DNA of 64,000 bases from Capilliphycus salinus (GTDB taxonomy: Bacteria; Cyanobacteriota; Cyanobacteriia; Cyanobacteriales; Microcoleaceae): contig NZ_CP178543.1 in assembly GCF_047276495.1 (NCBI RefSeq), forward strand, positions 7,192,001-7,256,000, in the 5' to 3' direction. Below the pieces are notes generated by a model, which searched no databases, was not told the origin of the DNA, and saw only the letters and a list, made by a program, of their open reading frames with translations. The position numbers and the translations under genes are program-made. Positions 9,272 to 17,745 of the stretch are shown in pieces. Numbering within the stretch: the stretch's first letter is position 1; every line of letters starts with the position of its first letter.

Positions 9272-9913
9272 TTAACGACACATAATTAAAGTATTGGCGG
9301 AGATAAAACCCGCTACAGGTTCCACAATTTCTACCCAGTTGCGAGGTTCATTGTTCGGATCTCGAATCAGTTCGTAATCCTCAACCAAATAAACTTCTCG
9401 ACCCGTCGGCACCCCTCCCACGCGAGACGAAAACCGAGAGGGCCTTTCCCGCACCGCCACACCCCGAGGTGCCGCCCGTCGGTCAATCCGACGACACAGA
9501 GAAGCGCTTTGTCGGGGCGGTTGAGAACTCACATCCTCCGAACACACCACTAAATTACTGCGTCCATCCGGATAGCCATTAGAAATAAATCCCCGGACCG
9601 GATAGGTCACTTCCACCCAAGTTCGACCTCCGGGGCCGCGAATTCCTTCATAATTGCGAAGTAAAGTCACCTCACCCTGATAACGAACCCCCCCAACCCG
9701 AGGAGAATTGGGAGTGGGTCGCTGGCGGATGGCTAACCCTTGCGGTTCAAGCACTCGGCGGCACAGATCCGCAGTCGTTTGAGCGACCCGGCCTCCTGAG
9801 GGTGAAAACTTAGACGGAGCGGCTTTTTCCTCCGCGATCGCCCCAGAGGGCATAGCGATCGCCAGCATCAACACACCAGACAGCCACCGAGATCCCGAAG
9901 ACAAGCGATTCAT
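9272..9913 (-). CDS. Secreted protein with two SH3-like domains
   Basis: A 213-residue exported protein. The chosen ATG has AGGAG eight bases upstream; an in-frame start 18 codons earlier lacks this. A signal peptide (WLSGVLMLAIAMPSGAIAEE) is followed by two bacterial SH3-like repeats of about 65 residues, each beginning with LCRR and containing a VRERPSxxSxRVGGV-type motif and ending in WVEVxxPVxGFIS. Such domains bind peptidoglycan or glycans in the periplasm. Cysteines in each repeat may form disulfides. It lies 80 bases downstream of pheS on the same strand, so readthrough from pheS is possible. Confidence 0.8.
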   Translation of the reverse strand: MNRLSSGSRWLSGVLMLAIAMPSGAIAEEKAAPSKFSPSGGRVAQTTADLCRRVLEPQGLAIRQRPTPNSPRVGGVRYQGEVTLLRNYEGIRGPGGRTWVEVTYPVRGFISNGYPDGRSNLVVCSEDVSSQPPRQSASLCRRIDRRAAPRGVAVRERPSRFSSRVGGVPTGREVYLVEDYELIRDPNNEPRNWVEIVEPVAGFISANTLIMCR

Positions 9914-9993
9914 CCGTTCAACTCCTGATACAACCCTGTTGGGGCGAGTGGGATCAATTGCTGCCATCCCACCCGCCGCCGATTTAGAATCCC

Positions 9994-10995
9994 TTAAAAT
10001 TGTCTCAAAAAACGTAAATCGCTGGCATAAACCCGGCGAATATCATCAAGCTGATGCAAAACCATCGCAAACCGTTCCACCCCAAAGCCGGCCGCAAATC
10101 CGGTATATTTTTCAGGATCGTACCCCACCGCCTTAAACACATTGGGATCGACCATCCCGCAGCCGAGGACTTCCAACCATTTCCCCTGCCACTGCAAATC
10201 CACCTCGGCCGAAGGTTCGGTAAACGGGAAATAACTCGCCCGGAAACGAATCGGTAAATCGCCGAACATCTGGCGCAAAAACTCTTTAATCGTGCCTTTG
10301 AGGTCGCTAAACCGCAACCCTTCATCGACGGCCAACAGTTCGATTTGGTGAAACACCGCCGCATGGGTCGCATCAACGCTATCCCGGCGATAAACCCGAC
10401 CCGGTACCACCACTCGCAACGGGGGTTGATGTTGTTCCATGTAGCGAATTTGCACCGGTGAGGTATGGGTTCGCAGCAAGTTGCCATCGGGCAGATAAAA
10501 CGTATCCTGCATATCTCGCGCCGGATGATCCGGGGGCATATTCAAAGCTTCAAAGTTGTAATAATCACTCTCCATATCCGGCCCTGTAGCGACCGTATAG
10601 CCCAAACCGACAAAAATATCCAAAGCGCGATCGATAATGCCGTTGAGGGGGTGAATTTGACCTTGGGGGCGATAAATTCCCGGCATGGTCACATCGAGGG
10701 TTTCGCTTTGTAGTCTCGCGATCAGTTGGGCGGCTTGCAAGGCGGTTTGTTTGGTTTCTAACTCGGTTTGGATCGCCTGTTTGACTTCATTGGCCATCGC
10801 ACCGACTCGGGGACGTTCGCTCGGATCGAGTTTCCCCATCGCGCCTAAAACTTTAGAAAGTTGCCCTTTTTTGCCGAAGTAGTTAATTCGCAACTGTTCG
10901 AGTTGATCGAGGCTTTGACAAGCGGTGATTTCGGTTTCGGCATTTTGACGCAGGTCTTGGAGTTGGGCGTCAATTTGGGTGATTGGGGTAGTCAT
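9994..10995 (-). CDS. pheS: Phenylalanine-tRNA ligase alpha subunit
   Basis: A 333-residue catalytic subunit of the alpha2beta2 synthetase that charges tRNA-Phe. An N-terminal coiled coil is followed by the class II core: motif 1 around LNGIIDRALDIFVGLGYTVATGPDMESDYYNF, motif 2 around GRVYRRDSVDATHAAVFHQIELL, and motif 3 near the end in GFAAGFGVERFAMVLH. Length and motif spacing are normal for bacterial PheS. The beta-subunit gene is not adjacent, as is usual in cyanobacteria. It is divergent from surE with about 220 bases between the two starts. Confidence 0.97.
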   Translation of the reverse strand: MTTPITQIDAQLQDLRQNAETEITACQSLDQLEQLRINYFGKKGQLSKVLGAMGKLDPSERPRVGAMANEVKQAIQTELETKQTALQAAQLIARLQSETLDVTMPGIYRPQGQIHPLNGIIDRALDIFVGLGYTVATGPDMESDYYNFEALNMPPDHPARDMQDTFYLPDGNLLRTHTSPVQIRYMEQHQPPLRVVVPGRVYRRDSVDATHAAVFHQIELLAVDEGLRFSDLKGTIKEFLRQMFGDLPIRFRASYFPFTEPSAEVDLQWQGKWLEVLGCGMVDPNVFKAVGYDPEKYTGFAAGFGVERFAMVLHQLDDIRRVYASDLRFLRQF

Positions 10996-11217
10996 ATCCG
11001 GATTTTTCAGTAAACAACTTTTGAGTTTAAATCGGGGTTAACAGTGCAGATCGAATCAATTGCAATTTCAGTCGCCCAAAAATCGTAACATTGATTGATA
11101 GACAAAGACACTGACTATTTGGGATTACACCGGTTATTAAGCGCGAACCGCTTCGAGTTCTGGGTAGAATATCTTTACTGGCGCCATGTCACCTGCACGA
11201 CCCTCTCAATCGATTGT

Positions 11218-12021
11218 ATGAAACTTTTAATTAGCAATGATGACGGCATTTTTGCTCAAGGAATTCGTAGCCTTGCCAATCATCTGGCGGAAGCTGGCCA
11301 TCAGGTGAAGGTGGTTTGTCCCGATCAGGAACGATCGGCCACCGGTCACGGTTTGACTCTCCATCACCCCATTCGCGCCGAAAAGGTGGAAGCTTGTTTT
11401 CATCCCCAGGTGGAAGCTTGGGCCTGTTCCGGGACGCCGGCCGATTGTGTCAAGTTGGCTTTGTTTGGTTTGCTGGACACCCCGCCGGATTTTGTTCTTT
11501 CCGGGGTGAATCACGGTCCGAATTTGGGAACGGATATTCTTTATTCCGGTACCGTTTCGGCGGCGATGGAAGGGATGATCGAAGGGATTCCCAGTATGGC
11601 CTTGAGTTTGGGGAGTTATTCGGCGCGAGAGTTTGGGGGGGCGGTTCGTTTTGCTGAACGTTTCCTCAACCAAGTCAAAGCCTCTCCTCTCCCTCAGCCG
11701 ATGTTGCTTAATGTTAATATTCCTGCTGTTGCTGAAGCTGAAATTGTCGGCGTGGTAATGACTCGTCAGGGGATTCGTCGCTATATTGATACCTTTGAAA
11801 AACGGGTCGATCCCAGAGGGAAAACTTATTATTGGTTGGCCGGGGAAGTGTTAGAAGATGTTGAAGATCCACAACAGGCCGTGATTAATGATGATTTACC
11901 TACGGATGTGCAGGCTTTACGTCAGAATTATATTACGATCACTCCCTTGCAATATAATCTCACCCACACCACCGCATTAACGGACTTCCAAATCTGGCAC
12001 AATAAAAATAGTGCAGATTGA
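11218..12021 (+). CDS. surE: 5'/3'-nucleotidase SurE
   Basis: A 267-residue metal-dependent nucleoside monophosphate phosphatase. It starts MKLLISNDDGIFAQGI, with the N-D-D metal ligands, followed by VVCPDQERSATGHGLTLH, the SGVNHGPNLGTDILYSGTV active-site loop and AMEGMIEGIPSMALS. The open frame extends 41 codons upstream, but that part has no family similarity and the ATG of MKLLISND is the universal start. Length is typical. It is divergent from pheS. Confidence 0.96.
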   Translation: MKLLISNDDGIFAQGIRSLANHLAEAGHQVKVVCPDQERSATGHGLTLHHPIRAEKVEACFHPQVEAWACSGTPADCVKLALFGLLDTPPDFVLSGVNHGPNLGTDILYSGTVSAAMEGMIEGIPSMALSLGSYSAREFGGAVRFAERFLNQVKASPLPQPMLLNVNIPAVAEAEIVGVVMTRQGIRRYIDTFEKRVDPRGKTYYWLAGEVLEDVEDPQQAVINDDLPTDVQALRQNYITITPLQYNLTHTTALTDFQIWHNKNSAD

Positions 12022-12388
12022 TATACCTTGGGATTTGCTTATAGATTCTATGCGTCGTTAACAATCGGTTTCAACTGCGGTCACACTCAACAATTCTCTC
12101 TAAAACAGCGCATTTTTATTGAACCCAAGCTTCAATTGACAACCACTAGCCCAGGGCTTCTCGGTTGTCGGTCGGTCTGAGTGGGGGAAGCCGACAGTCC
12201 GGGGTGATGGGCGCCACGTCAACCTCAAAAGGTCTCAAATTGACGTGTTGTATCCGTTTTGCAAAGCAGTTAGACTAGAGATAAAGAGCAATATTGTATG
12301 ACATCACGCACGTGTTGCAAGCGTTGCTACTTTAGTTGCAAGGGGTCGTCAGTTTTGTCTATCCGAGTCATTTTAAGTTATTGTGTCT
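12022..12388 (+). other. Structured intergenic region, possible small RNA or leader
   Basis: A 367-base gap with strong pairing potential. CACGTCAA (12215-12222) pairs perfectly with TTGACGTG (12240-12247). TGTCGG and CCGACA pair around 12158-12196, enclosed by GCCCA/TGGGC (about 12151 and 12208). TTGCAA occurs as an inverted pair near 12317 and 12338. The GC-rich fold from 12140 to 12250 differs from its AT-rich surroundings. I compared it by eye with 4.5S, 6S, Yfr1 and Yfr2 signatures and found none. It could also be a surE terminator region plus a leader for the next gene. Strand is a guess. Confidence 0.3.
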
Positions 12389-12796
12389 ATGAACGCTGAT
12401 ACCTTTAATACATACTCTGTTACTTGCCCGATTTGTCATCAGACTAGCATTGTGTCTTCAATGGGGGTTTTGGGCGGACTGTTCACTTGTCCCCATTGTC
12501 ACACTCATTTTGTGATTAGCAACAGTGGCCATTTTGTCCGCGATCCGTTTTGTTTGCGAAAGTGGGCGGTTGGGCAAATGTTACGGCGCCAAAGTCATCC
12601 CTTAGCGAGAATTCGTAGAGATTTATGGCTAACTCGACGTTTTCCCCTGGCGATTTTAGTCAGTGGGATTTTATTTATCAGTTTAGCGGTGGCGGCAACT
12701 AACCAATTGAGTTCCGAACAAAATACACTGGAGATACAGCAGTTAGAGTCGGTTTCCGAACCGGAATCCCCGTCTCAATCTTCCGAGGAAAATTGA
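12389..12796 (+). CDS. Zinc-ribbon membrane protein, unknown function
   Basis: A 135-residue protein. Residues 10-45 hold two C-x2-C knuckles (CPICHQT and CPHCHTH), the pattern of a zinc ribbon of the kind found in proteins that bind nucleic acid or other proteins. One transmembrane helix follows (FPLAILVSGILFISLAVAAT), then a Ser/Glu/Pro-rich tail. An in-frame GTG two codons upstream exists; the ATG is taken. The ribbon is probably cytoplasmic and the tail outside. No enzymatic motif is visible, and the neighbours give no functional hint. Confidence 0.7.
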   Translation: MNADTFNTYSVTCPICHQTSIVSSMGVLGGLFTCPHCHTHFVISNSGHFVRDPFCLRKWAVGQMLRRQSHPLARIRRDLWLTRRFPLAILVSGILFISLAVAATNQLSSEQNTLEIQQLESVSEPESPSQSSEEN

Positions 12797-13022
12797 GGAA
12801 TTGTGATTAATTTTTAGAAGTTTTTTTAACAACTGTGAACGGTAATTTTTCAGAAGATTGAACCGATTGATTTGGGGAAAGCAGATCGGAAAACTGCTAA
12901 CATCTACCGACCAAATTTGAAACGAGACTAATTTTCGGATGGGGTTGAAGCTTTAGTAATTCGTTGGCATAGATAGACTCTTTCATCGTCACTCATCTGG
13001 GTTTATTTTAGGTTGCGATTAA

Positions 13023-14741
13023 CTAGATTGTTGATTTGTCAATGGACTCTGGACAGCAGGAATTCTCGGCGCTTTTGCTTTTGGTGATCAGCGTCCATCC
13101 CGAGACGGTACCGAGAGTTTTAACCTGCGGTCGTTGAAGTCGTTTTAAACTGGCATCATCGAGTAAAAAATAGGGGTGAGGAGAAACAGACCATTTTTGT
13201 TTTAACTCCTCATCCCCTAACGCTTTGATTTTGCGATCGCTATAAAAATTTAAGGAAGGGCGGGAGTAAGGATGAGAAGTATAAATGGAGTCTTCTACAG
13301 AAGTGTTTTGTTGAACTAATGCGGCGACGGGTTTAACGGGATAGTCTTCGGCGAGTTCCCAAACCCAATTATCGGAACTCACAAACAAAATTAAAGACAC
13401 ATACATTCCCCAAAATAAAACAATTAAAAATTGTCGATCTTTTCGATACAGTAACAAGGTGGTTAGGGCAAAAGTTAGCGATAATGCCGCCAAAGTTAAT
13501 TGTAAATCGAACTCGGGTTGGGAAACAGCAAAAGCGGGAATTAAATTGGCAAAATACAGACAACCCAACAAACCGACAAGGCTTAAAAGCGCAAAAATTG
13601 GGGTAAATTTATCGGGTAAAGGTGCCGGTAAATCTTCCAGTTGCTTAACTTTTCCTTGCCACTGTCCGGTTTCGCGATCGCCCTCCCGCCAAACTTGGGC
13701 AAAATAAGCGCCCACCGCCAACGCCAAAGCCGGATAAACCGGGAGAACATACCAGGGAAGTTTGGTAGACATTAAAGAAATGGGAATTAAATAAACTCCC
13801 GTCCAAACTAAGATTAATTTAGCCCAACTAAAATTTCGGCTTTTCCAGGTAAAAATTAATCCGGGTATCCAAAACAGTTGCCAAGGCCAAGCATATTTTA
13901 AAATTTCCAGCAGATAATACCAAGGCGCCCCTTGATTGTTTTCTACAGAGTCCCAAATGCGCTGCCAAGATTGAGCGTTTAAATTAATTGTAAAAAACGC
14001 TTGACCGTATTCTTGCCATTGGGCAAAATACCAAAGTCCAACCGGAACCAAACCTAACAGTAAGCCAAGCCAAAGATATTTAGACTGCAACAGTCGGGGC
14101 GTATCCCAAAGTAAAAACAAAAAGGCGATCGCACCGAGTAAAATCGCCAGGAAAATACCTTTGGTTAGACATAAGAATCCAAAAGCTAATCCCGATCCCA
14201 GAGCGTAACGCAAATCTCTACGCGATCGCAACACACAACCGATCATTAAAATCAGCAAAAATAATACAGTCCCATCCAACATCGCCAAGCGTCCCTGTCG
14301 GACAACCGGAAGCAAAGTTAAATAAACCAAAGCCGAAAAAATAGCCGCAGTTCGTTGACGAAACAATTCCAAACCGACAAGATAAAGCAGAGGCACAGAA
14401 AGAGCCGTTAACAGCGCCGACGGGAAGCGGGCCATCCATTCGTTAATTCCGCCCAACCCGAAAGCCCAAGCGATGAAATTGTGAACCAGGGGAGGCTTGT
14501 TAAAATAGGCGTCACCGTGTAAAGTCGGATAAAGCCAATGGAGATCGCCTTGGGTAATTTCACGGGCAACTTGTGCGACAGTGCCTTCATCCCAGTCTCG
14601 CAGAGCCACACCGCCGAGATTGAGTCCAAACAGCAATAAAGCAATCAGCAGCAGTCCCACGATCCACAAAGAGTTAATCCAGCGATCGCGAGAATGAATC
14701 TGATTTCGAGGCCGACCTGTAGCAAAAATTTGACGGGACAT
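13023..14741 (-). CDS. Family 39 (ArnT/PMT-like) membrane glycosyltransferase
   Basis: About 572 residues with a dozen hydrophobic helices. The first periplasmic loop carries LRDWDEGTVAQVAREI, the D-E motif of GT-C enzymes such as ArnT, followed by HGDAYFNKPPLVHNFIAWAFGL, the acceptor and lipid-phosphate loop. These enzymes transfer a sugar from a polyprenyl-phosphate donor to lipid or protein on the periplasmic face. A GTG nine codons upstream is in frame; the ATG is preferred. The C-terminal soluble part lies outside (YTSHPYSRPSLNFYSDRKI). It is divergent from prfB with about 100 bases between. The substrate is unknown. Confidence 0.88.
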   Translation of the reverse strand: MSRQIFATGRPRNQIHSRDRWINSLWIVGLLLIALLLFGLNLGGVALRDWDEGTVAQVAREITQGDLHWLYPTLHGDAYFNKPPLVHNFIAWAFGLGGINEWMARFPSALLTALSVPLLYLVGLELFRQRTAAIFSALVYLTLLPVVRQGRLAMLDGTVLFLLILMIGCVLRSRRDLRYALGSGLAFGFLCLTKGIFLAILLGAIAFLFLLWDTPRLLQSKYLWLGLLLGLVPVGLWYFAQWQEYGQAFFTINLNAQSWQRIWDSVENNQGAPWYYLLEILKYAWPWQLFWIPGLIFTWKSRNFSWAKLILVWTGVYLIPISLMSTKLPWYVLPVYPALALAVGAYFAQVWREGDRETGQWQGKVKQLEDLPAPLPDKFTPIFALLSLVGLLGCLYFANLIPAFAVSQPEFDLQLTLAALSLTFALTTLLLYRKDRQFLIVLFWGMYVSLILFVSSDNWVWELAEDYPVKPVAALVQQNTSVEDSIYTSHPYSRPSLNFYSDRKIKALGDEELKQKWSVSPHPYFLLDDASLKRLQRPQVKTLGTVSGWTLITKSKSAENSCCPESIDKSTI

Positions 14742-14839
14742 ACTTAAGGGAGAGAAAAGAGCAGACACAAGCGCGAGAAATACCCGCTAAAATCTACAGT
14801 GTAACTTTTGGAATCGAAAGGTTGTCAGTCGAATACCAT

Positions 14840-15962
14840 ATGGAAGTTTTAGAGATTAAACGCGAACTCGAAACGTTGTCTGAGCGCCTGGGTAAAACCC
14901 AGGACTATCTTTGACCTTCAGCTACTGAACGCCAGAGTAAAAGATTTGGAGCAAATTGCAGCCCAACCGGAGTTTTGGGACGATCAAAGCGCCGCTCAAA
15001 AAACGCTCCAAGAACTCAATGACCTCAAATCTATTTTGCAACAATATCAGCAATGGCACAAAACCATCGAAGATACCGGTGCCATTGTGGAGTTGTTGGA
15101 GATGGAAACCGATGAGGCGCTCTTAGCCGAGGCAGAATCGAATTTAAGCCGTCTCAATCAAGAATTGGAGCGTTGGGAACTCGAACAGCTTTTATCGGGT
15201 CTCTACGACAAAAATGGCGCGGTTCTGACGATTAATGCCGGGGCGGGCGGTACCGATGCTCAAGACTGGGCGGAGATGCTGCTGCGGATGTACACTCGTT
15301 GGGGAGAAGCTCACGGGTATAAGGTGCATTTGGCGGAATTGTCCGAGGGCGATGAAGCCGGGGTTAAGTCGGCGACTCTCGAAATTGACGGTCGTTATGC
15401 TTATGGTTATCTTAAGTGTGAGAAGGGGACTCATCGCTTGGTGAGGATTTCTCCGTTTAATGCCAATGGCAAGCGACAAACCAGTTTTGCCGGGGTGGAA
15501 GTCATGCCGATGATTGATGAAGGCGTGCAGTTGGAGATTCCTGAAAAAGATTTGGAAGTCACAACCTCCCGGGCGGGGGGAAAGGGCGGCCAAAACGTGA
15601 ACAAGGTTGAAACTGCGGTGCGTGTGGTTCATCTTCCGACGGGAATTGCCGTTCGTTGTACTCAGGAACGTTCCCAGTTGCAGAATAAGGAAAAGGCTTT
15701 GGCGTTGCTGAAGGCTAAATTGTTGATTATTGCCCAAGAACAACGCGCCCAAGAAATCGCAGAAATTCGCGGAGATTTGGTTGAGGCGGCTTGGGGAAAT
15801 CAAATTCGCAACTATGTTTTCCATCCCTATCAGATGGTTAAGGATTTGCGAACTTCTGAGGAAACGACTGCAATTGATGATGTGATGAATGGCGAGTTGG
15901 ATGATTTTATCCAAGCTTATCTGCGTCAGGAAAATCAACTTGTAGCGAGTGAGTCAGCTTGA
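14840..15962 (+). CDS. prfB: Peptide chain release factor 2, expressed by programmed +1 frameshift
   Basis: RF2 ends translation at UGA and UAA. The zero frame begins with the ATG at 14840 and reaches an in-frame TGA at 14912 after 24 codons. The slip site CTT-TGA-C (14909-14915) is preceded by an AGGA Shine-Dalgarno-like stimulator and the TAT codon seen in other bacteria. Skipping one base at 14912 and continuing from GAC at 14913 gives DLQLLNARVKDLEQIA and a full protein of about 373 residues. The SPF recognition tripeptide (VRISPFNANGKRQ) and the GGQ catalytic loop (RAGGKGGQNVNKVETAVR) are intact. The product autoregulates because RF2 terminates at its own TGA. Database genes starting near 14946 would be truncated. 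Confidence 0.95.
14900..14915 (+). promoter_or_regulatory. prfB +1 frameshift site
   Basis: Slippery CTT followed by TGA and C, with an AGGA element a few bases upstream. The spacing of the TAT codon before CTT matches the conserved bacterial RF2 site. The stimulator is weaker than the AGGGGG of Escherichia coli. Confidence 0.92.
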
Positions 15963-16086
15963 ACTCGGATTTTGTTTTAGTTATAAAGGAAGGGAGGAAT
16001 TTACCAATCCCTTCCAAAATTTAGATCTAAAATCTACAATCAAGTCAACTGATTTAGTTAAGAGTTGAGGAGCGAGAGGACGCAGA

Positions 16087-16701
16087 ATGATGTCCAAGGT
16101 TTATAGTACCGATGAACTGATTGAAATTTTGAATTGTGAGCGCAAAGCCTGTTTGGATGGAGAGCGTCTCAATTTATCTGCGACTCCTGCGGTTGGGAAT
16201 CCGGTGGTTGATTATTTTCTCAAGCCGGATGCCATTCAAAAGTTTACCGCTTATCAAGATTTTAAAGCGGCCGTTCATCAATATCAAGTTGATTACCAAG
16301 TTTCGGGGATTGTTTGGCGGGAAATTACCCTCAAGGGAAAAACGCTTTGTTATCCGAGAGTTGATGACCAATTGATGGCTTTACCTCAGGATATGGAAAC
16401 TTTAAAAGCCGCCAAGTCTCAATTGCTTGAGTTTTGGTATGAGGTGACGGTTGACATGGATTTGTATTTGAGTTTAAATGCGGGTAAAGATTACCGTCGG
16501 GTTCATCCGGCTGAAGTCGATGCGATTGCCCAACGAACCGAATGGGCTTGTATTTTAAAGTGGGAAAAGTCCAATTTTTTAGAGGTTTTATTACAGTTGG
16601 GTTGGGGACAGCCGGGAGAGGCGTCTTATCGTCGGGGTTGGCCTCATTCGGGAAGCGAGTCCGTTCACGCGGTTAAACCCGGAAAGTCTCCGATTTGTTA
16701 A
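16087..16701 (+). CDS. Conserved hypothetical protein
   Basis: A 204-residue soluble protein without a domain I can name. It begins MMSKVYSTDELIEILNCERKACLDGERLNL and is mixed alpha/beta with many Trp, Tyr and Lys residues. The tail (GWPHSGSESVHAVKPGKS) is basic and flexible. A GAGAGGA ribosome site precedes the tandem ATGs. It follows prfB after about 125 bases and its end overlaps the end of the convergent Uma2 gene by four bases. Function unknown. Confidence 0.6.
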   Translation: MMSKVYSTDELIEILNCERKACLDGERLNLSATPAVGNPVVDYFLKPDAIQKFTAYQDFKAAVHQYQVDYQVSGIVWREITLKGKTLCYPRVDDQLMALPQDMETLKAAKSQLLEFWYEVTVDMDLYLSLNAGKDYRRVHPAEVDAIAQRTEWACILKWEKSNFLEVLLQLGWGQPGEASYRRGWPHSGSESVHAVKPGKSPIC

Positions 16702-17336
16702 TTGTTTTTTAGCCGTTCTTTTACCCAAGTTCTAAAGGTTTTTAACAGGGTAATTTCTCCTGTTATCTTGCTTTGTTCGAGAAATGGGGTAAGTTCTAGA
16801 CTGGATAAAAAAGGAAAAGTTAGGCTGAATTCTGATTCTTGATAGTTTGGGTTTTGTAAGTGATAAAATTTTATAGTTTGTCCGTTGTATCTCCAGAGTT
16901 CGGTGACTCCTAATGCTGCATAAAGTTCGAGTTTGTTAATGGAACTGTGGGTAATGTCTATTTCTATCGCTAAATCTGGGGGTGGGTCAGTTTCCAAGTT
17001 GAAGGTTTGTTTGTCTTTGACTAAAGGTTCACTTTGAATATAATAACAGTTATCGGGTTCGATTCCTTTGCGTAATAATGAGCGTTTCAGTGTCATCGAT
17101 CCAGCACTCTTTATTTCGATCTCCAGTTCTTCTGCTAAAATAGCCATGTACCGATCTAGCTGAACTCTTGGATTTTCATGTTCGTAGAGAGGACTCATAA
17201 TTTCTAACACATCTCCATCATAAGCAAAACGATAACCTCGCTTGTCGCCTGTTTCTTTGAGTATCGCCTCAAAAGTAGACCAGCTAATATTTTTTAGAAC
17301 CGTTCTTTGTTCGGGTATAGATGAAATTAAAACCAT
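16698..17336 (-). CDS. Uma2 family protein (DUF820, restriction-endonuclease-like fold)
   Basis: A 212-residue member of a family greatly expanded in cyanobacteria. The PD-(D/E)xK-like core is visible as DPPPDLAIEIDITHSS (about residues 104-119), followed by KLELYAALGVTELWRYNG. The upstream KRGYRFAYDGDVLEIMSPLYEHE is typical of the N-terminal half. Family members are annotated as nucleases on fold grounds; biochemical roles are largely undetermined. It is convergent with the preceding hypothetical gene. A second, divergent Uma2 gene lies at about 40.8 kb. Confidence 0.85.
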   Translation of the reverse strand: MVLISSIPEQRTVLKNISWSTFEAILKETGDKRGYRFAYDGDVLEIMSPLYEHENPRVQLDRYMAILAEELEIEIKSAGSMTLKRSLLRKGIEPDNCYYIQSEPLVKDKQTFNLETDPPPDLAIEIDITHSSINKLELYAALGVTELWRYNGQTIKFYHLQNPNYQESEFSLTFPFLSSLELTPFLEQSKITGEITLLKTFRTWVKERLKNN

Positions 17337-17420
17337 GTTGCAAGCTTCCTTTTCCCAAGCTATTCTTATAGTTTAAAACATTAAAACCCAATCGGACATG
17401 ATATGATGAATAAAAAATCC

Positions 17421-17543
17421 TGTAGGGGCGGGTTCGGAACAAATGTATCTTTCTCCGAGATAACTTTTCTAAACCCGCCCTTCAACAGAAACGGGTTCCG
17501 AACAAATGTATCTTTCTCCGAGATAACTTTTCTAAACCCGCCC
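17421..17543. repeat. Tandem pair of GGGCGGGTT/AACCCGCCC palindromic repeats
   Basis: Two adjacent copies of a roughly 60-base element (17421-17480 and about 17491-17543). They share the core ACAAATGTATCTTTCTCCG and end in AACCCGCCC. The first starts TGTAGGGGCGGGTT; the ends can pair as a hairpin stem. The second copy has lost part of its left end. Confidence 0.85.
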
Positions 17544-17608
17544 TTCAAACCGTTAATTTTTTGCTGTTTTTTTGAGTTTATATTATAGTCTAAAATCTTA
17601 GAGCGAAT

Positions 17609-17636
17609 GTGGGCGCAAGCAAGAGCGCCCCTACGG
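17609..17636. repeat. GGGCGC/GCGCCC mini-palindrome ending in CCCCTAC
   Basis: A short hairpin with arms GGGCGC and GCGCCC and the flank CCCTAC. Related copies lie near 40740 and 51055. It sits in the 409-base gap before the cryptochrome gene, which otherwise holds only repeats and AT-rich sequence. Confidence 0.6.
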
Positions 17637-17745
17637 TGGAAAATTCGGATTTTTGAATGAAATTAAAAATTACAAAAGGTTAAAATAGCAAAAATCTGAG
17701 AAACTTGTTAAGATTTGTAACGACAGCAAATCAGATTAACGAAAA

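Noticed and set aside
12140..12250. 4.5S RNA, 6S RNA, Yfr1 or Yfr2
   Set aside because: The GGAAG-type SRP loop, the 6S bubble layout and the Yfr core motifs were not found by eye.
15192..15938. A 248-codon minus-strand frame
   Set aside because: It is the antisense shadow of prfB, whose identity is certain.
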